Origin: Trachythela sp. YZ-2020
Taxonomy: Eukaryota > Cnidaria > Anthozoa > Malacalcyonacea > Clavulariidae
Length of the DNA stretch: 64,000 bases
Assembly: GCA_016169945.1 (NCBI GenBank)
Contig: JADLSH010000184.1
Location: 1,426,001-1,490,000, forward strand
Reading direction: 5' to 3'
Positions 22,401 to 33,800 of this stretch are shown piece after piece. A model generated the notes under the pieces. That model was not told where the DNA came from. It saw nothing but the letters and a program-made list of their open reading frames with translations, and made no database searches. Within the stretch, counting starts at the first letter, position 1, and every line of letters starts with the position of its first letter. Position numbers and translations under genes: made by a program.

Positions 22401-22401
22401 G
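10487..22401 (+). CDS. RBBP8: CtIP/Sae2-family DNA endonuclease cofactor (RBBP8-like), full-length copy
   Basis: CtIP/Sae2 proteins act in the nucleus with MRE11-RAD50-NBS1 to start double-strand-break end resection. Exons: 10487-10553, 11754-11847, 12034-12096, 12555-12575, 12649-12712, 13624-14617, 15633-15813, 16014-16087, 20544-20611, 21412-21511, 22165-22401 (stop). Exons 1-5 encode a short coiled coil (KLKSENGRLLEEIEHLKGKN), as in the N-terminal oligomerisation region. Exon 6 encodes a long, Ser/Pro-rich, probably disordered middle with many SP/TP sites. Exons 9-11 encode the diagnostic Sae2 C-terminus: YKYKEVVRGKDKRAKLNG, a CADC pair, CSRHRARF, NTPEHFWQVDF and a basic tail. Phases agree from exon 5 to the stop and from 1 to 3. 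Exon 3 to 4 is out by one nucleotide as drawn, so the 12555-12575 call (or its acceptor) is doubtful. The ApeC gene lies antisense in intron 8. Confidence 0.88.
10652..10903. mobile_element. MITE with imperfect inverted ends
   Basis: The left end ATTAAAGGTGATCTGGTGATG leads into TAAAGTCC, and the right end GGACTTTACATGGTCTTTAA is its imperfect inverse. It is about 250 bp, noncoding, in RBBP8 intron 1. The rest of intron 1 (10904-11753) shows nothing I can name. Confidence 0.55.
12776..13540. repeat. Minisatellite array in RBBP8 intron 5, contains the duplication breakpoint
   Basis: About six increasingly degenerate units of the same 115-bp family as 1-829 (TTTCCTCCTGTAGTAACACT...GAACAGTTTAGAACTGATAGAGC). 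From 13298 the sequence is matched at 38795 and onward; to the left of 13298 it is not. The tandem duplication junction therefore falls inside this array. Confidence 0.85.
14991..15323. mobile_element. Foldback element with about 80-bp arms in RBBP8 intron 6
   Basis: Arms at 14994-15073 and 15240-15322 are inverted copies (GCACGCAGG, GAAATTTCGTTTCC, GACTGCGAATCGGCGGGCAA, GTCACGTGG). A second small palindrome, CTTAATTAAGG, sits between them. It occurs in both duplication copies; in copy 2 (about 40256-40563) the left arm is decayed. The neighbouring 15336-15580 is the dispersed MITE also seen at 3648-3890. Confidence 0.75.
15336..15580. mobile_element. Dispersed about 245-bp MITE, RBBP8 copy 1 intron 6
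   Basis: Begins near AGGCAATTTTTGCTGCAAC and ends near AGTTGCAGCGAAATATTCC, which are inverted ends. It is the inverse of 3648-3890 and has a counterpart at 40573-40818. It stops about 50 bp before the RBBP8 exon at 15633. Confidence 0.7.
15866..15909. repeat. (GTTT)n microsatellite
   Basis: Eleven GTTT units in RBBP8 intron 7. The matching site in copy 2 (about 41143-41191) is expanded by one or two units. Confidence 0.9.
16130..16605. mobile_element. Inverted-repeat element in RBBP8 intron 8
   Basis: The ends TGATCTAAAAACAAGGACTG and its inverse CAGTCCTTGTTTTCAGATCA lie about 475 bp apart. The inner part is noncoding. It is present in both duplication copies (41829-42315), so it predates the duplication. 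Confidence 0.7.
17110..18361 (-). CDS. Secreted ApeC-domain (apextrin C-terminal) protein, nested antisense in RBBP8 intron, copy 1
   Basis: Two exons on the minus strand, 18361-18043 and 17456-17110, encode 221 residues. Residues 1-18 (MILLPTAILLLISTQAAA) are a signal peptide. The rest fits the ApeC family: WPKGQYCLP, CPLGWERGYRFHTTEG, GWGFCCKT, then WPKGRFCVFRKGGFCPRGF, IHWDDKDSQN, GTLPDGVYDKNTQMYFCCRDDG, WNTED, PDG...LEFCSYTSS. There are many paired cysteines and no TM segment. ApeC proteins of other invertebrates have been linked to recognition of microbes and to early development; this one's ligand is unknown. It carries its own splice sites on the strand opposite RBBP8 and is repeated intact at 42837-44093. 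An AT-only low-complexity tract lies in its intron. Confidence 0.88.
17675..17790 (-). repeat. tRNA-derived SINE fragment (in the ApeC intron)
   Basis: Read on the minus strand it has a tRNA-like body (TAGCTCAGTTGGCGCTGTACC, GGAATCGCAGAGCCGCAGTT, CGATTCCTGCC) with degenerate A and B boxes. The copy at 43400-43520 is its duplicate. Better-preserved family members lie at 41253-41622 and 59640-59770. Confidence 0.65.
17815..17970. repeat. AT-only (TAATATTAATAT)n tract
   Basis: Almost pure A/T with TAATATTAATA words, in the ApeC intron. Its counterpart at 43545-43715 differs by small indels. Confidence 0.85.
18362..19250. other. Upstream flank of the ApeC gene, no gene found
   Basis: Unique AT-rich sequence shared with copy 2 (44094-44930). 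It must hold the ApeC promoter. I see no conserved ORF and no motif I can support. Confidence 0.4.
19300..19590 (+). mobile_element. 3' end of a non-LTR retrotransposon (LINE)
   Basis: The plus strand reads SKYQSSFRYNGAKEWNTLP followed by ANLRKETSLSKFKKQLRLYL and a stop near 19440. This is the typical C-terminal tail of CR1/L2-like reverse transcriptase ORFs (FRYxGAxxWNxLP). A short A/T-rich tail follows. It occurs only in copy 1; copy 2 has a different LINE tail in the same intron. Confidence 0.7.
19925..20425. mobile_element. DNA transposon/MITE, ends CAGGGCGCGAAATAACGGC
   Basis: The left end CAGGGCGCGAAATAACGGC is repeated inverted at the right end (GCCGTTATTTCGCGCCCTG). Further inverted GACCGGCC/GGCCGGTC words lie inside. 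Noncoding, 501 bp, in RBBP8 intron 8 of copy 1 only. T-runs flank both ends, so the target duplication cannot be read. Confidence 0.8.
21231..21377. mobile_element. MITE with GGGGCCGGTTGTATA ends, RBBP8 intron 9
   Basis: The ends GGGGCCGGTTGTATA and TATACAACCGGCCCC are inverted repeats; the inner part is rich in TTAACTAC words. 147 bp. Also present at 45781-45919, so it was there before the duplication. Confidence 0.8.
21680..21915. repeat. Short minisatellite (GACAATGGAACATTCCGATC units)
   Basis: Three to four imperfect units of 70-90 bp containing GACAATGGAACATTCC and TGACTGGATGGCATGGAG. The matching array in copy 2 (49640-49770) has fewer units and lies just beyond the nested transposon stack. 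An inverted fragment precedes 19925. Confidence 0.7.
22025..22110 (+). repeat. tRNA-like SINE fragment in RBBP8 intron 10
   Basis: Reads GGCTCGAAAGCCCCATTGGT, AAAGTGGCGGTCTAGAAACC and GATGCCAACGTGTGATGCCC, resembling a decayed tRNA body with an A-box-like TTGGTAAAGTGG. The B box is poor. It is shared with copy 2 at about 49890-49975. Confidence 0.35.
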
Positions 22402-22809
22402 GGAATAGTTAGGTACTATAGACGTATTTTCTAATAACTAATATAATAAAATTATGTAATAATTGTTACAATATTAAAGTATATGGTGAATTTTATACAG
22501 TATAAAGTCACATTGCACTGCATCGCCGGTTCAAACCATTGTCCTTGATTGGTACGGTGGCATAGAATAGGAAATGACTAGAAGGGCCACTTGAGGCCGA
22601 ACCTTTGAAGTTTTTGACGCTGCGCATGTCGCATTACGCATGTTCATTACCATTATTCTAGCCAGTCAATTGCATTTTCTGACCAATAAACAAGCTGAAC
22701 TGGCTGGTCCGCCATTATTCTGGCCAGATAACTGCATAAAAATAGGGTGTCACGTTGCACTGCTGAGTGGCCTTTCTGGTCATTTCCTATTCTGTGACGG
22801 TGGGGTGTT

Positions 22810-23110
22810 CGATTCCTGCAATGTGCACAAGTTGTAACAAACCTGCAGCAGATGCTGTTTCAACAACTTGTTATCAAGATGTGTTCGCACTGCTTGTTCC
22901 CAGTTTGTTTACAAGTTGTCAACGGCTTGTTGACAACTTGCTACAAGGTTGTTGACTCGCTACAACTTGTGTATCGTCCTGCAATTCAACAACTTGTTAA
23001 CAAGTTGTGAGTGACAACCTTGTAGCAACTTGGTAGAATGATAGCATTGTTATAACTTTTTTGACAAGCTACAGGCCTGTTTGCGAGCGCATCTTGTCGA
23101 CAAGATGTGA
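22810..23110 (+). repeat. ACAAGTTGT-rich dispersed repeat, copy 2
   Basis: Same family as 8745-8960, opposite orientation. It starts just after a TTCGATTCCTGCAATGTG stretch and ends at GACAAGATGTGAGATTTT. The duplicated copy is at 50430-50755. Noncoding, downstream of RBBP8. Confidence 0.7.
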
Positions 23111-23452
23111 GATTTTTTCGTGTGTAATTTTGCCTCATATCGCATATGAGAAGAGCGCTTCTAGTTTGAGTCAATCAAACAATGTGTTTTTCGTGTTATC
23201 CAATATGAATAGAGATTGAGTGCCTATCGTGTACTTCACAGAACGTTTTATATAAATATAGTTTGTTCTATTTAGTTTTAAAATATAATCACGTGAGAAG
23301 ACAACAAGACAGCTTTGTTAAAGTGTATATGACATGAAAATAGCGAATTGATTTTTTTCGACAAAATGAAATATCTATAGTTTATATAAAATAACCTGGC
23401 AAAATTTCATGTCAATCTGTTTTATATTTTGAATTTATCGATATTTGACCTA

Positions 23453-23604
23453 CAGGGTGTCTCAAAAAAAAGTGAACCCTTTGAAATTTAATACAATAGT
23501 GAACCTTTTGAAATTGAACTTCATATTTGCATTTTCTTTCAAAGAATCTATTGTACCCTATTGTATTTAATTTCAAAGGATTCACTTTTTTTTGAGACAC
23601 CCTG
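23453..23604. mobile_element. Mariner-type MITE with TA target duplication
   Basis: The ends CAGGGTGTCTCAAAAAAAAG and CTTTTTTTTGAGACACCCTG are perfect inverted repeats, flanked by TA at 23451-23452 and 23605-23606. The 152-bp element is noncoding. Copy 2 has an uninterrupted site near 51085, so this insertion is younger than the duplication. Confidence 0.9.
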
Positions 23605-23922
23605 TATAGTAATTAAAACTTTCTTCCCAGAGGTCCAGTTAAGGGCCATTTCGTATTATTACTGGTGCAGTGTTACTACAGGAGGAAACCAAACTGGAAG
23701 CACTCTTCTCACGTTCAGCTCAGGTGAAATAATAATTAGACGACTGCATATTGCAGGAATTTAACCCAGGTCACAGAGGTGAATGGCGCATGCGCTAACC
23801 ACTGTGACACCAACACCCCCCTTTCAATTATGATGTCACAATTAGCAGCACTTCGCGTGCGGCTTTTCAAGCACGGTCGCACCAAAAAATTACCTTAATT
23901 TACCCAAACACACATATACCAC

Positions 23923-25004
23923 ATGTTTGACCTTTCCTGTTGCGCAAGTTGGCCAGTTAAAGCGCGAAACTTTTTGATGAAAAAATGGCGATTCGAAAAT
24001 TCTCGTGAATCATTGTCACCGTTCAAGTCCACTCGCTACTCAACGAAATATTTCTCAGAAAAGATTCAAGAAATCCCGGCGAAATCTCAACTAAGCGTTA
24101 AAACAATCCGGTTGAGCGAGAGTTCTTTCATTCATGATTTCTCAGACTGCAGTGATCCAGAAAGAAAGTTGAGTTATGCACGAGAGATGTCCCATTCTGA
24201 TCTTGATGAAGAAATGTTTGAAAGATCTGTAACATCTGTTGTTGTAAGTAAATATGCGATGTAATAGCTTCGACGGTTACTTGTGCATGTATCTTATTAG
24301 TTTAGTTTAGTTTAGTTTAGTTTAGTTTAGTTTAGTTTAGTTTAATTTAGTTTAGTTTAATAGTTTACCACTCTGAGGTGGACGGAAAGCCTTAACAGGT
24401 TTGCAACCCAATTGACAAAGGTTCCGAGGGTTAGTTAGTTAGTGCCTATAAGGGTTAGTTTTTAGAGAGGGAGGACAACCGGAGTACCCGGAGAAAAACC
24501 CTCGAAGCACAGGAGAGAACCAACCAATCTCAACTTACAGGAGTTTATCAAGCGCACTGACGTTACCAACTTGAGTTGGTAGACATTGTTCTAATGTCAA
24601 TTCGTAATTCGGAACGTACTTTGGAACCTAGTTTTGAACTTAGCAACCTAATTTCGAACTTAGGTTGCAAATTTGGAACATTTGTTGTGTAATTTCATTG
24701 GAAGTTGGCTAATTAGTAAACAATGTTACGTAATTTTGAACTAACTGGCTAGAATCACGTTTTGAAAAGCAAACTGAAACCGAGAGTAATACTCACTATC
24801 GTCAAAAATGATCATATTGTTTTGTTTTCCTGACATTTGTGGATGGAAAAATTCTATTCCGCCTTTTTTTCAGCCAACAAGAATTGTTCTGCTCTTATCT
24901 TTTAGGCTGACGTCAAAGAAATGGATAATATCCATATCGTCAAAGCAGATGTACACCCGATTCCCAGGCACCTTTCATTCAGTGACGAGGATTTAACAAC
25001 TTAG
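23923..25004 (+). CDS. Small two-exon gene, unknown function, copy 1
   Basis: Exons 23923-24243 and 24906-25004 join in phase 0 and encode 139 residues ending PIPRHLSFSDEDLTT. I do not recognise the family. There is no signal peptide or TM segment. The body is basic at the N-terminus (MKKWRFENSRES) and acidic and Ser-rich later (FIHDFSDCSDPERKLSY, SHSDLDEEM), probably disordered. The first in-frame ATG is at 23923; the ATG at 23977 is an equally good start. A perfect E2F-type site (GCGCGAAA) lies at 23962-23969, directly before that second ATG, so the true start may be there. The gene follows RBBP8 by 1.5 kb on the same strand and is duplicated with its splice sites at 51390-53046. Confidence 0.6.
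24297..24362. repeat. (TTTAG)n microsatellite
   Basis: About twelve TTTAG units in the intron of the small gene, copy 1 only. A dispersed repeat fragment (24370-24570, same family as 4140-4760) follows it. Confidence 0.9.
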
Positions 25005-27819
25005 CTCCTTAGGGAAAATAATTTATTGTGTAAAATGGATGCACAATATTTTTAGGAAGATTTTTAGTAAACATGTATATATTATGTAGTAAAATTGGCG
25101 AAACACGTTGATTTTGTGAAGACATGCAACATTTACAACTTGGTTTCCATTATTAAAAGGCATATGACACAAAAATGACATTATTCTTTAATCTTTATAT
25201 ATATACTTTTATTGGAAACAAATTTTTTTAAAAATTTTTCCACAACTCTTTTCACTTAGGTTTAATTGAAATGCAAATTGCACAACTTTCTACGTCACAC
25301 TGCAAAATGAGAACTGTAAAATTTGAAATTCTATACTTTATATTTTTCGGAATGTGTGCCAGAATAAATAGGATGATTTGAACATTTTGCCAGATGCTAT
25401 AGGCAAAACACAAAGTTTCTTATGCCTTAATTTCTTAACAAAAATCTCTCAAATTGTCATCTAAACTTTTCACTTCTGCACATATAGGAAACTAATGTTT
25501 TTGCTATGCAGATATCTTAAAGAAATATATGACCGCTCATTTAGTATCAAATGTTTATCCAGATTTTTCATATACTGTTTTATATATACATTGAGACAAA
25601 TAGGCGGGTTGCTGTAGCGTGTTTGGGGGGAAGCGGAACTGCGGAAGTATCGTCTTGAATGTATTAATTCAAGTTGGAACGGAAGCTAATTAAAACATCA
25701 AAAGAGTAAATTACAAGAAATAAAGACCTTTTAGAAACATCGAGACAAACAGACGCCATTTCTAGAGAGTTTCGAGTGTGTTTATATCGCAACCATTGTA
25801 ATGATAATTGCCAAAAAAACACCCGAGCACAAGTCGATAGGAGTGTTGAAATACTGGGCGAATCAAAGTCAAAAAATACAAACGGCCGTCCAAAATATAG
25901 TCATCGAACTATTCTATATTTCTTCCTGAGCTCTTCCTGGGCTCTTTAGGATCAACACTAGCACTATATATAATATAAGTTGATACATATAGACATGTTT
26001 CAAAATAACCACTATTGACCAATACATTGTCTGTTCAGAATAAGTTTAGTATGTTGCGATAAATCGTCATTCTTTACCACTATGGTGTGAACCTGGCGTG
26101 AAGTATTTCTCGTGAAAATGAAGTTATATGATAACACTAGACCTTGAGGGCTCAGTTTACAAAAGCACGTGAAATTGAGCAGTCACAAAAAGCGAACGCT
26201 TATATAATATTAATGGAAGATGTGCGTTTTGATTAGAGCTGACAACAACATTGACGAGTTAGAGTGGTATGAAGACGAGTATGTGAACACAACTGCTCTT
26301 GATGTTCCTCCATACAACTTCAATTTCTCCTAACGCAAGCAAAATATTAAAACGTTTCTGCTTGGTCGCTTGAACAATCGCTTGAACTGAGTCGGCCGAT
26401 CGGTAGTTTACCACGGCATTAAACAGCACAAATTGGTGCTTGAAAAGCATAAAATAATCGATTTTTAAAATATTTTCATGATTTAAGGCATTGACTTTAC
26501 TGGTAAAAAAGGGAACATACAGCTAAGAGTATCTATTTCGTTCTTATATTACATATATATTATAATATGGACTTCTGTCTATACTATAGATGAATGAGAC
26601 ATGCAGCATGAGAAACTGCTGAGAATTAAAAACACTGATCTGATTAGAAATGTAGTGTCACTAGAGAATGGAGAAATAATGGCTGTTCCAGTACACCTTT
26701 TCAGTTGCTGCTTATAATATATTTGGGGGGCGGTAGGGTGAGTTGGCACAGGGTCACGTAATTTTCGATGGGGAGCATTAATGACAACCGTCACATAGAG
26801 TCACAGGGAGGTATAGGGGATGTAAAAAATTGGAAAAAATATCTAGGTTCACGTATTTTCTGAACGACCCCCAGGTTATTCGCCTTTTATAGCTTAATAG
26901 GAATAAAAACACAACGACAAAACGCCCAGTAATTATTTACAGGTTCAAGCAAATAGATATATAATCTGTAAATTAATCGGTTAAGATCAAATTTTTAAAG
27001 AATTATAATACCGAAACAAAACTGATCAGAATATCAATTCTTCGCAAAAAATCGCAGGCAAAAACAAATAAATTTGCAGTCAACAAGCACTTGTTTTACC
27101 TAAAAGATCTTTATAATTATATAAAAAATATCTCGTCTTTTCAACGATATTGTTTTAAAACCACTTCACTTTAAGTATTAAAACAAAAACATTACAAGAA
27201 CATTTGAACTTGTTTGGCCAAGTTGCGATTATTGTGGCTGAACAAACTGTCAAAACATTGCCATACAAAAGAATCTATAACTACAGTTAATGTCTACATT
27301 ATTAAAACAATTATACCACTCGCTCTCATCGTATATGGCCAATGGGTAATGGCATGCAACTCGGTTCTATCCACACATGTTTTTTTTTTCATATCGGAGA
27401 ATAATTAAAATGATAAAATCGCTTTATCATAAATTAGCTTTTTCAAAAGTGCACTTTAAATATTATGAACAATACAGTTATTGGCACACCAGCCTTCCCT
27501 TCTCTTTTAGCTAGAGTTTTAAGAACAACACGCTGTATAAAGTGTTATTGACATGATAACATTCTGAACTGTTGCGATTTGACCACAACAGACCGAAAGG
27601 AAAGACACACTTTGCCTTACGGTTGGAATGTTCGATATTTTCTATTCATCCAAATTTCAAAAGCACTACAGATTTCACGCATGTATTGTTTTTAACTATC
27701 ATCTAATTTTGCTTCGCTACATTTAATATTCATTTCGTCTTCATCTTTCATAACCCAAGTTCATATACATTTTGTCTCCTGAATTACGAAGTGTTTCACT
27801 TTCCTCAACTATATAGAAG
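25005..27819. other. Intergenic region upstream of the receptor, no gene found
   Basis: About 2.8 kb of AT-rich sequence that is well conserved with 53047-55850 of copy 2. ORFs in it are short and differ between copies. The last few hundred bases must contain the receptor promoter. Confidence 0.4.
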
Positions 27820-30800
27820 ATGTATCCAAAGCGTTTTCATTTTGTAATATTGGTTGTGATTTTCCTGTTTCTGCAAGGTAAGGTTTCTGTGGTTACAACG
27901 TCATGTATTTATAACGTGTTGAATTAGACATTAGCCGCTGAATTAACCATATTATAAGAGTGATAAAGATTAGTTCGTAGCTAATCTATACATTGTTAGG
28001 TACCATTTACACGCGACCAGATGAATTCGGACCGTGATTTCACAATGGAAATTCTATTTTAAACTAGCAACATATAACTACAGTTTAACCTGAATAATAA
28101 CGCAATAAAGATAATTAATTTGTAAAGGCTATAATGTAAAGTTCCTACGTTTATACTGGTATGCTTTGACCAAAATATGTGGATGAATGTAAAAATTATC
28201 TCACAATTTAACTCAAAACAGGCACAAGTCATTGATGGCGCCACGTTGGACACAGAAACGATTTATGGTGTAAAAACTGTAAATGCCTGCCTTTAAATTC
28301 CTCCTGCCCGCATTTACGCGCGCCCTTATAACTCCCAAATACAATCCCGTTTGCGAGGCAGATTTGGAGCAAGTCTACTTTTAATTAAGTGCTTTATAAG
28401 TGCAACACTTGTTTCGCTTTTAAAAAAATAGCTTTGCTGCAAGGATTACAAACAGCAACTTTATCATAAACGAATGAAATAAGCAGAAATTTTTGAATAA
28501 TCAATTACCCGGAAAACATAATGTCATTGATGACGGCATGATGCCACTTTCGTCACAGAAACGATTTATGGTGTAAAATTCCTCCCGCCCGCATTTTCGT
28601 TTGCCCTTTTTATAACTCCCGAACGGAATTAAACCCGTTTGAAAGGCAGACTTGGAGCCAGTCTAGGAGTAAATCAGCTTTATAAGGGCAACACTTGTTC
28701 TTGCGTTTCAAAAATACAGATCACAAACTTTTTGTAACTTTATCATAAACAAAAAGAATAGACAGAAGATTTTGAATAACCCATTTCCCGGAAAACATTA
28801 TAACTGACATTTAGAATGTAATGTATATAAATACAAACGTATACAGACAATAAGAGACTATCACATTACTTGGGTATTTAATTCTATTTCTGTATTGTTC
28901 TTTTTTCAGGTACAGCTTGTTTCTTTGTGAAACGGTTCACTTATGGCTATGGCACAGGACTTTGTATTAATGACACAGGTCAAATACAGTCAAACGGCAG
29001 TTGGGGAAACTTGTCCTTTCTGGAAGTTTCTTATGACAGCTGTCTGGATCCATCTGCTCAGTTTCGGTTTCGCGATAATGGCGCCATGTTAAATATAGAA
29101 AGACAAGGATGTCTTGCTGCTGCTTCTAAGCCTGGCTCTGGTTATGATCTTGATATGTTTTATATTTATGTTGATTCAGTCAGTTTAGACACAGTTGCTT
29201 GTGCTCAAAAGCCTAACGAGAGTATCTATCGTGCTATAACCCAGACCCCCGAAGGAGCATTATCTGTTTATTACAAAGGAAATAATAAGAGTTCATTTGA
29301 AACCTGGCGTGCATTCCCTAGATATCATACACAACTTGATGAAAATTATGAAATATATCACTACATCGCATTGACGACAAAATGTGAGCACTGGAATCAG
29401 AGATTTCTTTTCGGTAGGTTACTGGATTCTGGTAAACATCTTTCTTATATGTCTGAAGACTTTGTTACCTGACGTTTTCCACTAAAAAGAAATGTTTGAA
29501 ATTATACAATACTGTCTTTTTCATTTACGATCTTTTAAATTGGTTCCATCTCTATATTCTTTAACACAACAATATACACGAAATAACACTGATCTATATA
29601 TGAAATATATACGACATGAGCGGCCGTGTTGTATAAAACGAGCCGAAGCTAGGCAAGCGTGAATGCTGTACATAGCATGTGATTTGCCCTGATGAAAACG
29701 TTTGTATTCTGTAATAATCTTAAAGACATGAATGATATTTGGTGAGAAAAATAATTTTGTATCAGATGTGCACGGTCATGATTTCAGTACTAGCTAGTAA
29801 TGTGTGGACTAATTATAAACTTGTGTGGCAATATATACGAGACATACATATTATTATTTGTAATTCTAAACAATATGTTTGTGTACGTTACCATTCTGCA
29901 AAGGGTGCAATATATATATATTTAGTAGAATCATACTAGTATACTATTGCAAATGCTGTAATTTGATTGGCTACGCTACTCGCTATCTAATTGTCGATAG
30001 ATAGCGAGTAGCGAAACAGCCATCTCCTCGGCGCGATTTTTAACGAATTTATTTCAATAAATGATGAAAAACGTTTTGAAATACTGTTTTCTTGCTGGTT
30101 TCTACTAAAACAATTAGATTATTCGCTCTCGATTTCTATGAGATGATAGTTCATTCGGGCTTCGCCCTCATCACTATCACCTCATAGAAATCTTGAGCTC
30201 ATAATCTAATTGTTAAATAGTGTATAATTATACACATTGTGTTTTTATTAACTGCGTGCATGGAAAGTTTGGGAAAACCGGTTTCTTCATCTCTGCCAAA
30301 AATAAAATTTTTAATTATGTCTTGTTGACATTGTGCGTAACGAGATGAAAACGATTTTTATCAAAAAGTATTATAGCCTGGCACAGTTTTGAAATGAAAA
30401 CAATTGTTGTTCTATTAAAGGTTCAGTAACATGTTATGGTGATATGGTGAAGAATGCTAACTGTCCTAAAGATCAGTACATGGTAGTCAAGATTGCATCT
30501 TACCGTGGATTGCTTGACACAAAGACATGTGGTTTGAGTTTAAATTATTATAGTTGTGAAGTTGATGTAACATGTCTTGTGAAAAAACAATGTGATGGTC
30601 TGCATGAGTGTAGTATAACTGTGGATGACAAGTTGTTCTCTGGTGATCTATGTCCTGGACTGACAACATATCTTTACTTTGAATATCAATGTGTTGATAC
30701 TGTAAAACCTTTTAAGGAACTTTGTGGTACGTAATTCCATTCATGATTACATATTGTAGTTCTAATCAACTTCTCCTAAAGGTTGTGCACAAGATAACTT

Positions 30801-33800
30801 CACATAGCATTTAAGAATGTTTAATTAACCTCGATTTAGTACACACTTGTGACTTGTCATATATGCATGTTCCCCACATATCAGTGATTGATCACTGACG
30901 ATAGCCGTCTGATTACCTCCGGCAGGAGGTTAAGTTAAACCTCGGTTTGTTAGTGTGTGTGTGTTGTGCTTGTTTGCTAGCTCGTTTGTTTGTTTATTTG
31001 TTTTTTTTGTTTGTTTGCTTGTTTGTTTGCTTGTTTGTTTGTTTGTTTGCTTGCTTGTTTGTTTGTTTGTTTGTTTGTTTGTTTGCTCGTTTATTTGTTT
31101 GTTTGTTTGTTTGTTTGTTTGTTTGTTTGTTTGTTTGTTTGTTTGTTTGTTTGTTTGTTTGTTTGTTTGTTTGCTTGCTTGCTTGCTTGCTTGTTTGTTT
31201 GTTTGTTTGTTTGTTTGTTTATTTGTTTGCTTGTTTGTTTGCTTGCTTGGTTTGTTTGCTTGTTTGTTTGTTTGTTTGTTTGTTTGTTTGCTTGTTTGTT
31301 TGTTTGTTTGTTTGTTTGCTTGTTAGTTTATCAGCAGAATAACTCAAAAACTATCAAATAGTTTAATACTTGGAGCTAATGGCCGTAAGCCAATAACTAA
31401 TGGATTAAATTTTGGATAAGGATTTAACAGATTCAGTTTGGATAAGATATTGACGAACGTTTGCTTTACTTTTCCGCACTGAAAAGAACAGAATACATAA
31501 TAAGTGCATGTATAACTTATGCTTTTACCCCATATCTGCGTTTAAACGGCTTTCTGATTCGTTTAGAGCAGGTAAGCCTTTTTCGAGCTCACCTGGTTTT
31601 TGCCCAAACTCACCTGCTTATAAACCAATCAGATTCGCCCATGCATGAAGATCTTTGCGGAGCAATACAGAAATCCCGCTGCACCAGGAGTGCAAGAGCA
31701 AGGAAAAATATAAACATGAAAGCAACAAAGTATTTTGAAGATATATCCGATGAGCAATTGAAACAAAGACAGAATAATCTTAAAAACAAAAATACAATAG
31801 ACAATGAAAAGAAAGCAGACCGTTTATTCAAGGAATATCTTAAAGAAATTGGCAAAGAAGATTAAACTTTTACAAGTTCAGCGAGGAAAAACTTGACAAA
31901 CACGTTGCCAAGTTCTATTTTGCTGCAAGAACAAAGAATGGGCAAAAATATAAAATAGGCTCTCTTGAAACAACGAGCTACAGTTTGAACCGTGCTCTGA
32001 AATGTTATGGCCATAAATTCGACATAACAAAAAGGGAATGTACGGCATTTACTTCAAGCATCAAAGCCTATGAAGACGCGACGACTGAACTGAAGCAAGA
32101 AGGAAAGAGATTCACGAAGAATTATGCTGCTGTTAGCCCTGAAGGTAAAGTACAGCGATAAATTATAATTACTACATCTATATCAAGTACAGAACTTTTT
32201 ATATCAAGTACAGAACTTTTCTCAATCCTAATTTCTAACTTTTATCTTCAGACTTGTAAGACATATATCACAGACTCAGATGAAGGACCAAGAACGCTAC
32301 AAAACAGGGTTAAGTGGGACATAAGATTCTATTTTGCACGCAGAGGAGCAGAAATCATGTATAATATGACGAAAACAACGTTTGCCATAGACGAAAAGAC
32401 AGGTTTGCAGTATGTCATAATGATAAGTCACAATGATACGCAAACCCTGAAGCGCAATGACTATAATGATAAGCAAATCATGTCTCTAACTGGCCACAGA
32501 AGAAGTGCAAGTTTGAATATATATCAGAAAGTTGCCTCCGACGAAAAGTTTAGAATGGGTTTAACACTTGGCTATGCGCTTACTGGAGATCCCGGCTGTC
32601 TGACCAAAGAAAATGAGGTTACCTGTGTTTGCCAACAGCATCCTGGAGGCAACCACGCCAAACAGTTATCCGACGGCACCCACCTTTCTTTCCATACTAT
32701 TGAAAACCAAATTGTACCCCTCAACAAGCACCAAGCTCCCCCTTTCAGAGAAACTGCGACAATTTCCAAACGCCGTTGTGCGCATCCTCTGCAGAGATAA
32801 AGTCCTTCACGTCATATAACAGCTGGGCAGTCTTCAACATATGATGAATCAATGCTCGATGAAGACAGTGTGAGCGATGCTGAAACACTGAAAGCAATAA
32901 GTGAATACGAGGAAGCTACAAAATCAGAGAATGTTCATTTTATGCAGTTATCTCAGACTGAATCAAACAACATACAGTGCATGTCCAGGCAAATATTGAA
33001 AAAGATGAGCCCACCTACATTCAGTAACTGCAAAATTGAAGGTGGAATTATTATTAACATCCATAAGGCTTGACAACTTCAATAGTAGTGTTGAATCTTG
33101 AAACTAAATTTTTTGTTATATTGTTATATACGTAAATGTTTATATGACTTTTTGTTAATACTAATCTAATGTAAATAAATGAATATTGTTGTTGCTTATA
33201 TGATTTGTATTGATATCATATTTATTGACTTTAAATAAATTTGGAAAAATGTTGGGTGATGTCAATAACTTTGTTTATATTTTAGGCTTCAATTTGCTTT
33301 TTCTATATCTAAAAAACCGCATGGCGCCACCTTAAGTAGAGTGACATGTAATAAAAATCATACATTGAAGCTTCTTTCGTCTTTGCATTGACAATTCTTA
33401 GGAGACTCGGGGCTTTTAAAGTTTATATTACCATTTTTTTCGCTCGGTAGGTTCGGGGAACTACCAGACCCCCTCGGTACATCAATTCCGGACGCACCTC
33501 CCTGCAAGTATGTTTGTTATGGAATACTTGACTTTCTTTAGCTGACGGAGTTATGCAGTCTCTGAGTGCTCACTAGTTATATATAGACTTACAGGGCAAA
33601 ATAACCAATAACTTTGTCTCAATGTCTCTCTCCGTTGTGTTTTTATAGTTCATGATCTGTCTCTATCATATTCATCTCTACCTTACAAAGGTGTTGTACA
33701 AATAACCACTGATAGTGGGACCAAGAATGTCTGTTGGCAAAGTTTAAAGAACTACTGGACCAGGCATATTGTTTGTCGTCACCTGGGTTTCCACGATGCA

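Noticed and set aside
24808..24996. 62-residue plus-strand ORF overlapping the small gene's second exon, also at 52853-53038.
   Set aside because: It is a different frame from the exon 24906-25004, which joins in phase to the upstream exon and ends in a shared stop.
30947..31361. Three overlapping ORFs of 123-131 residues made of Cys, Leu, Phe and Val.
   Set aside because: They are translations of a GTTT/GCTT microsatellite open in all frames and absent from copy 2.
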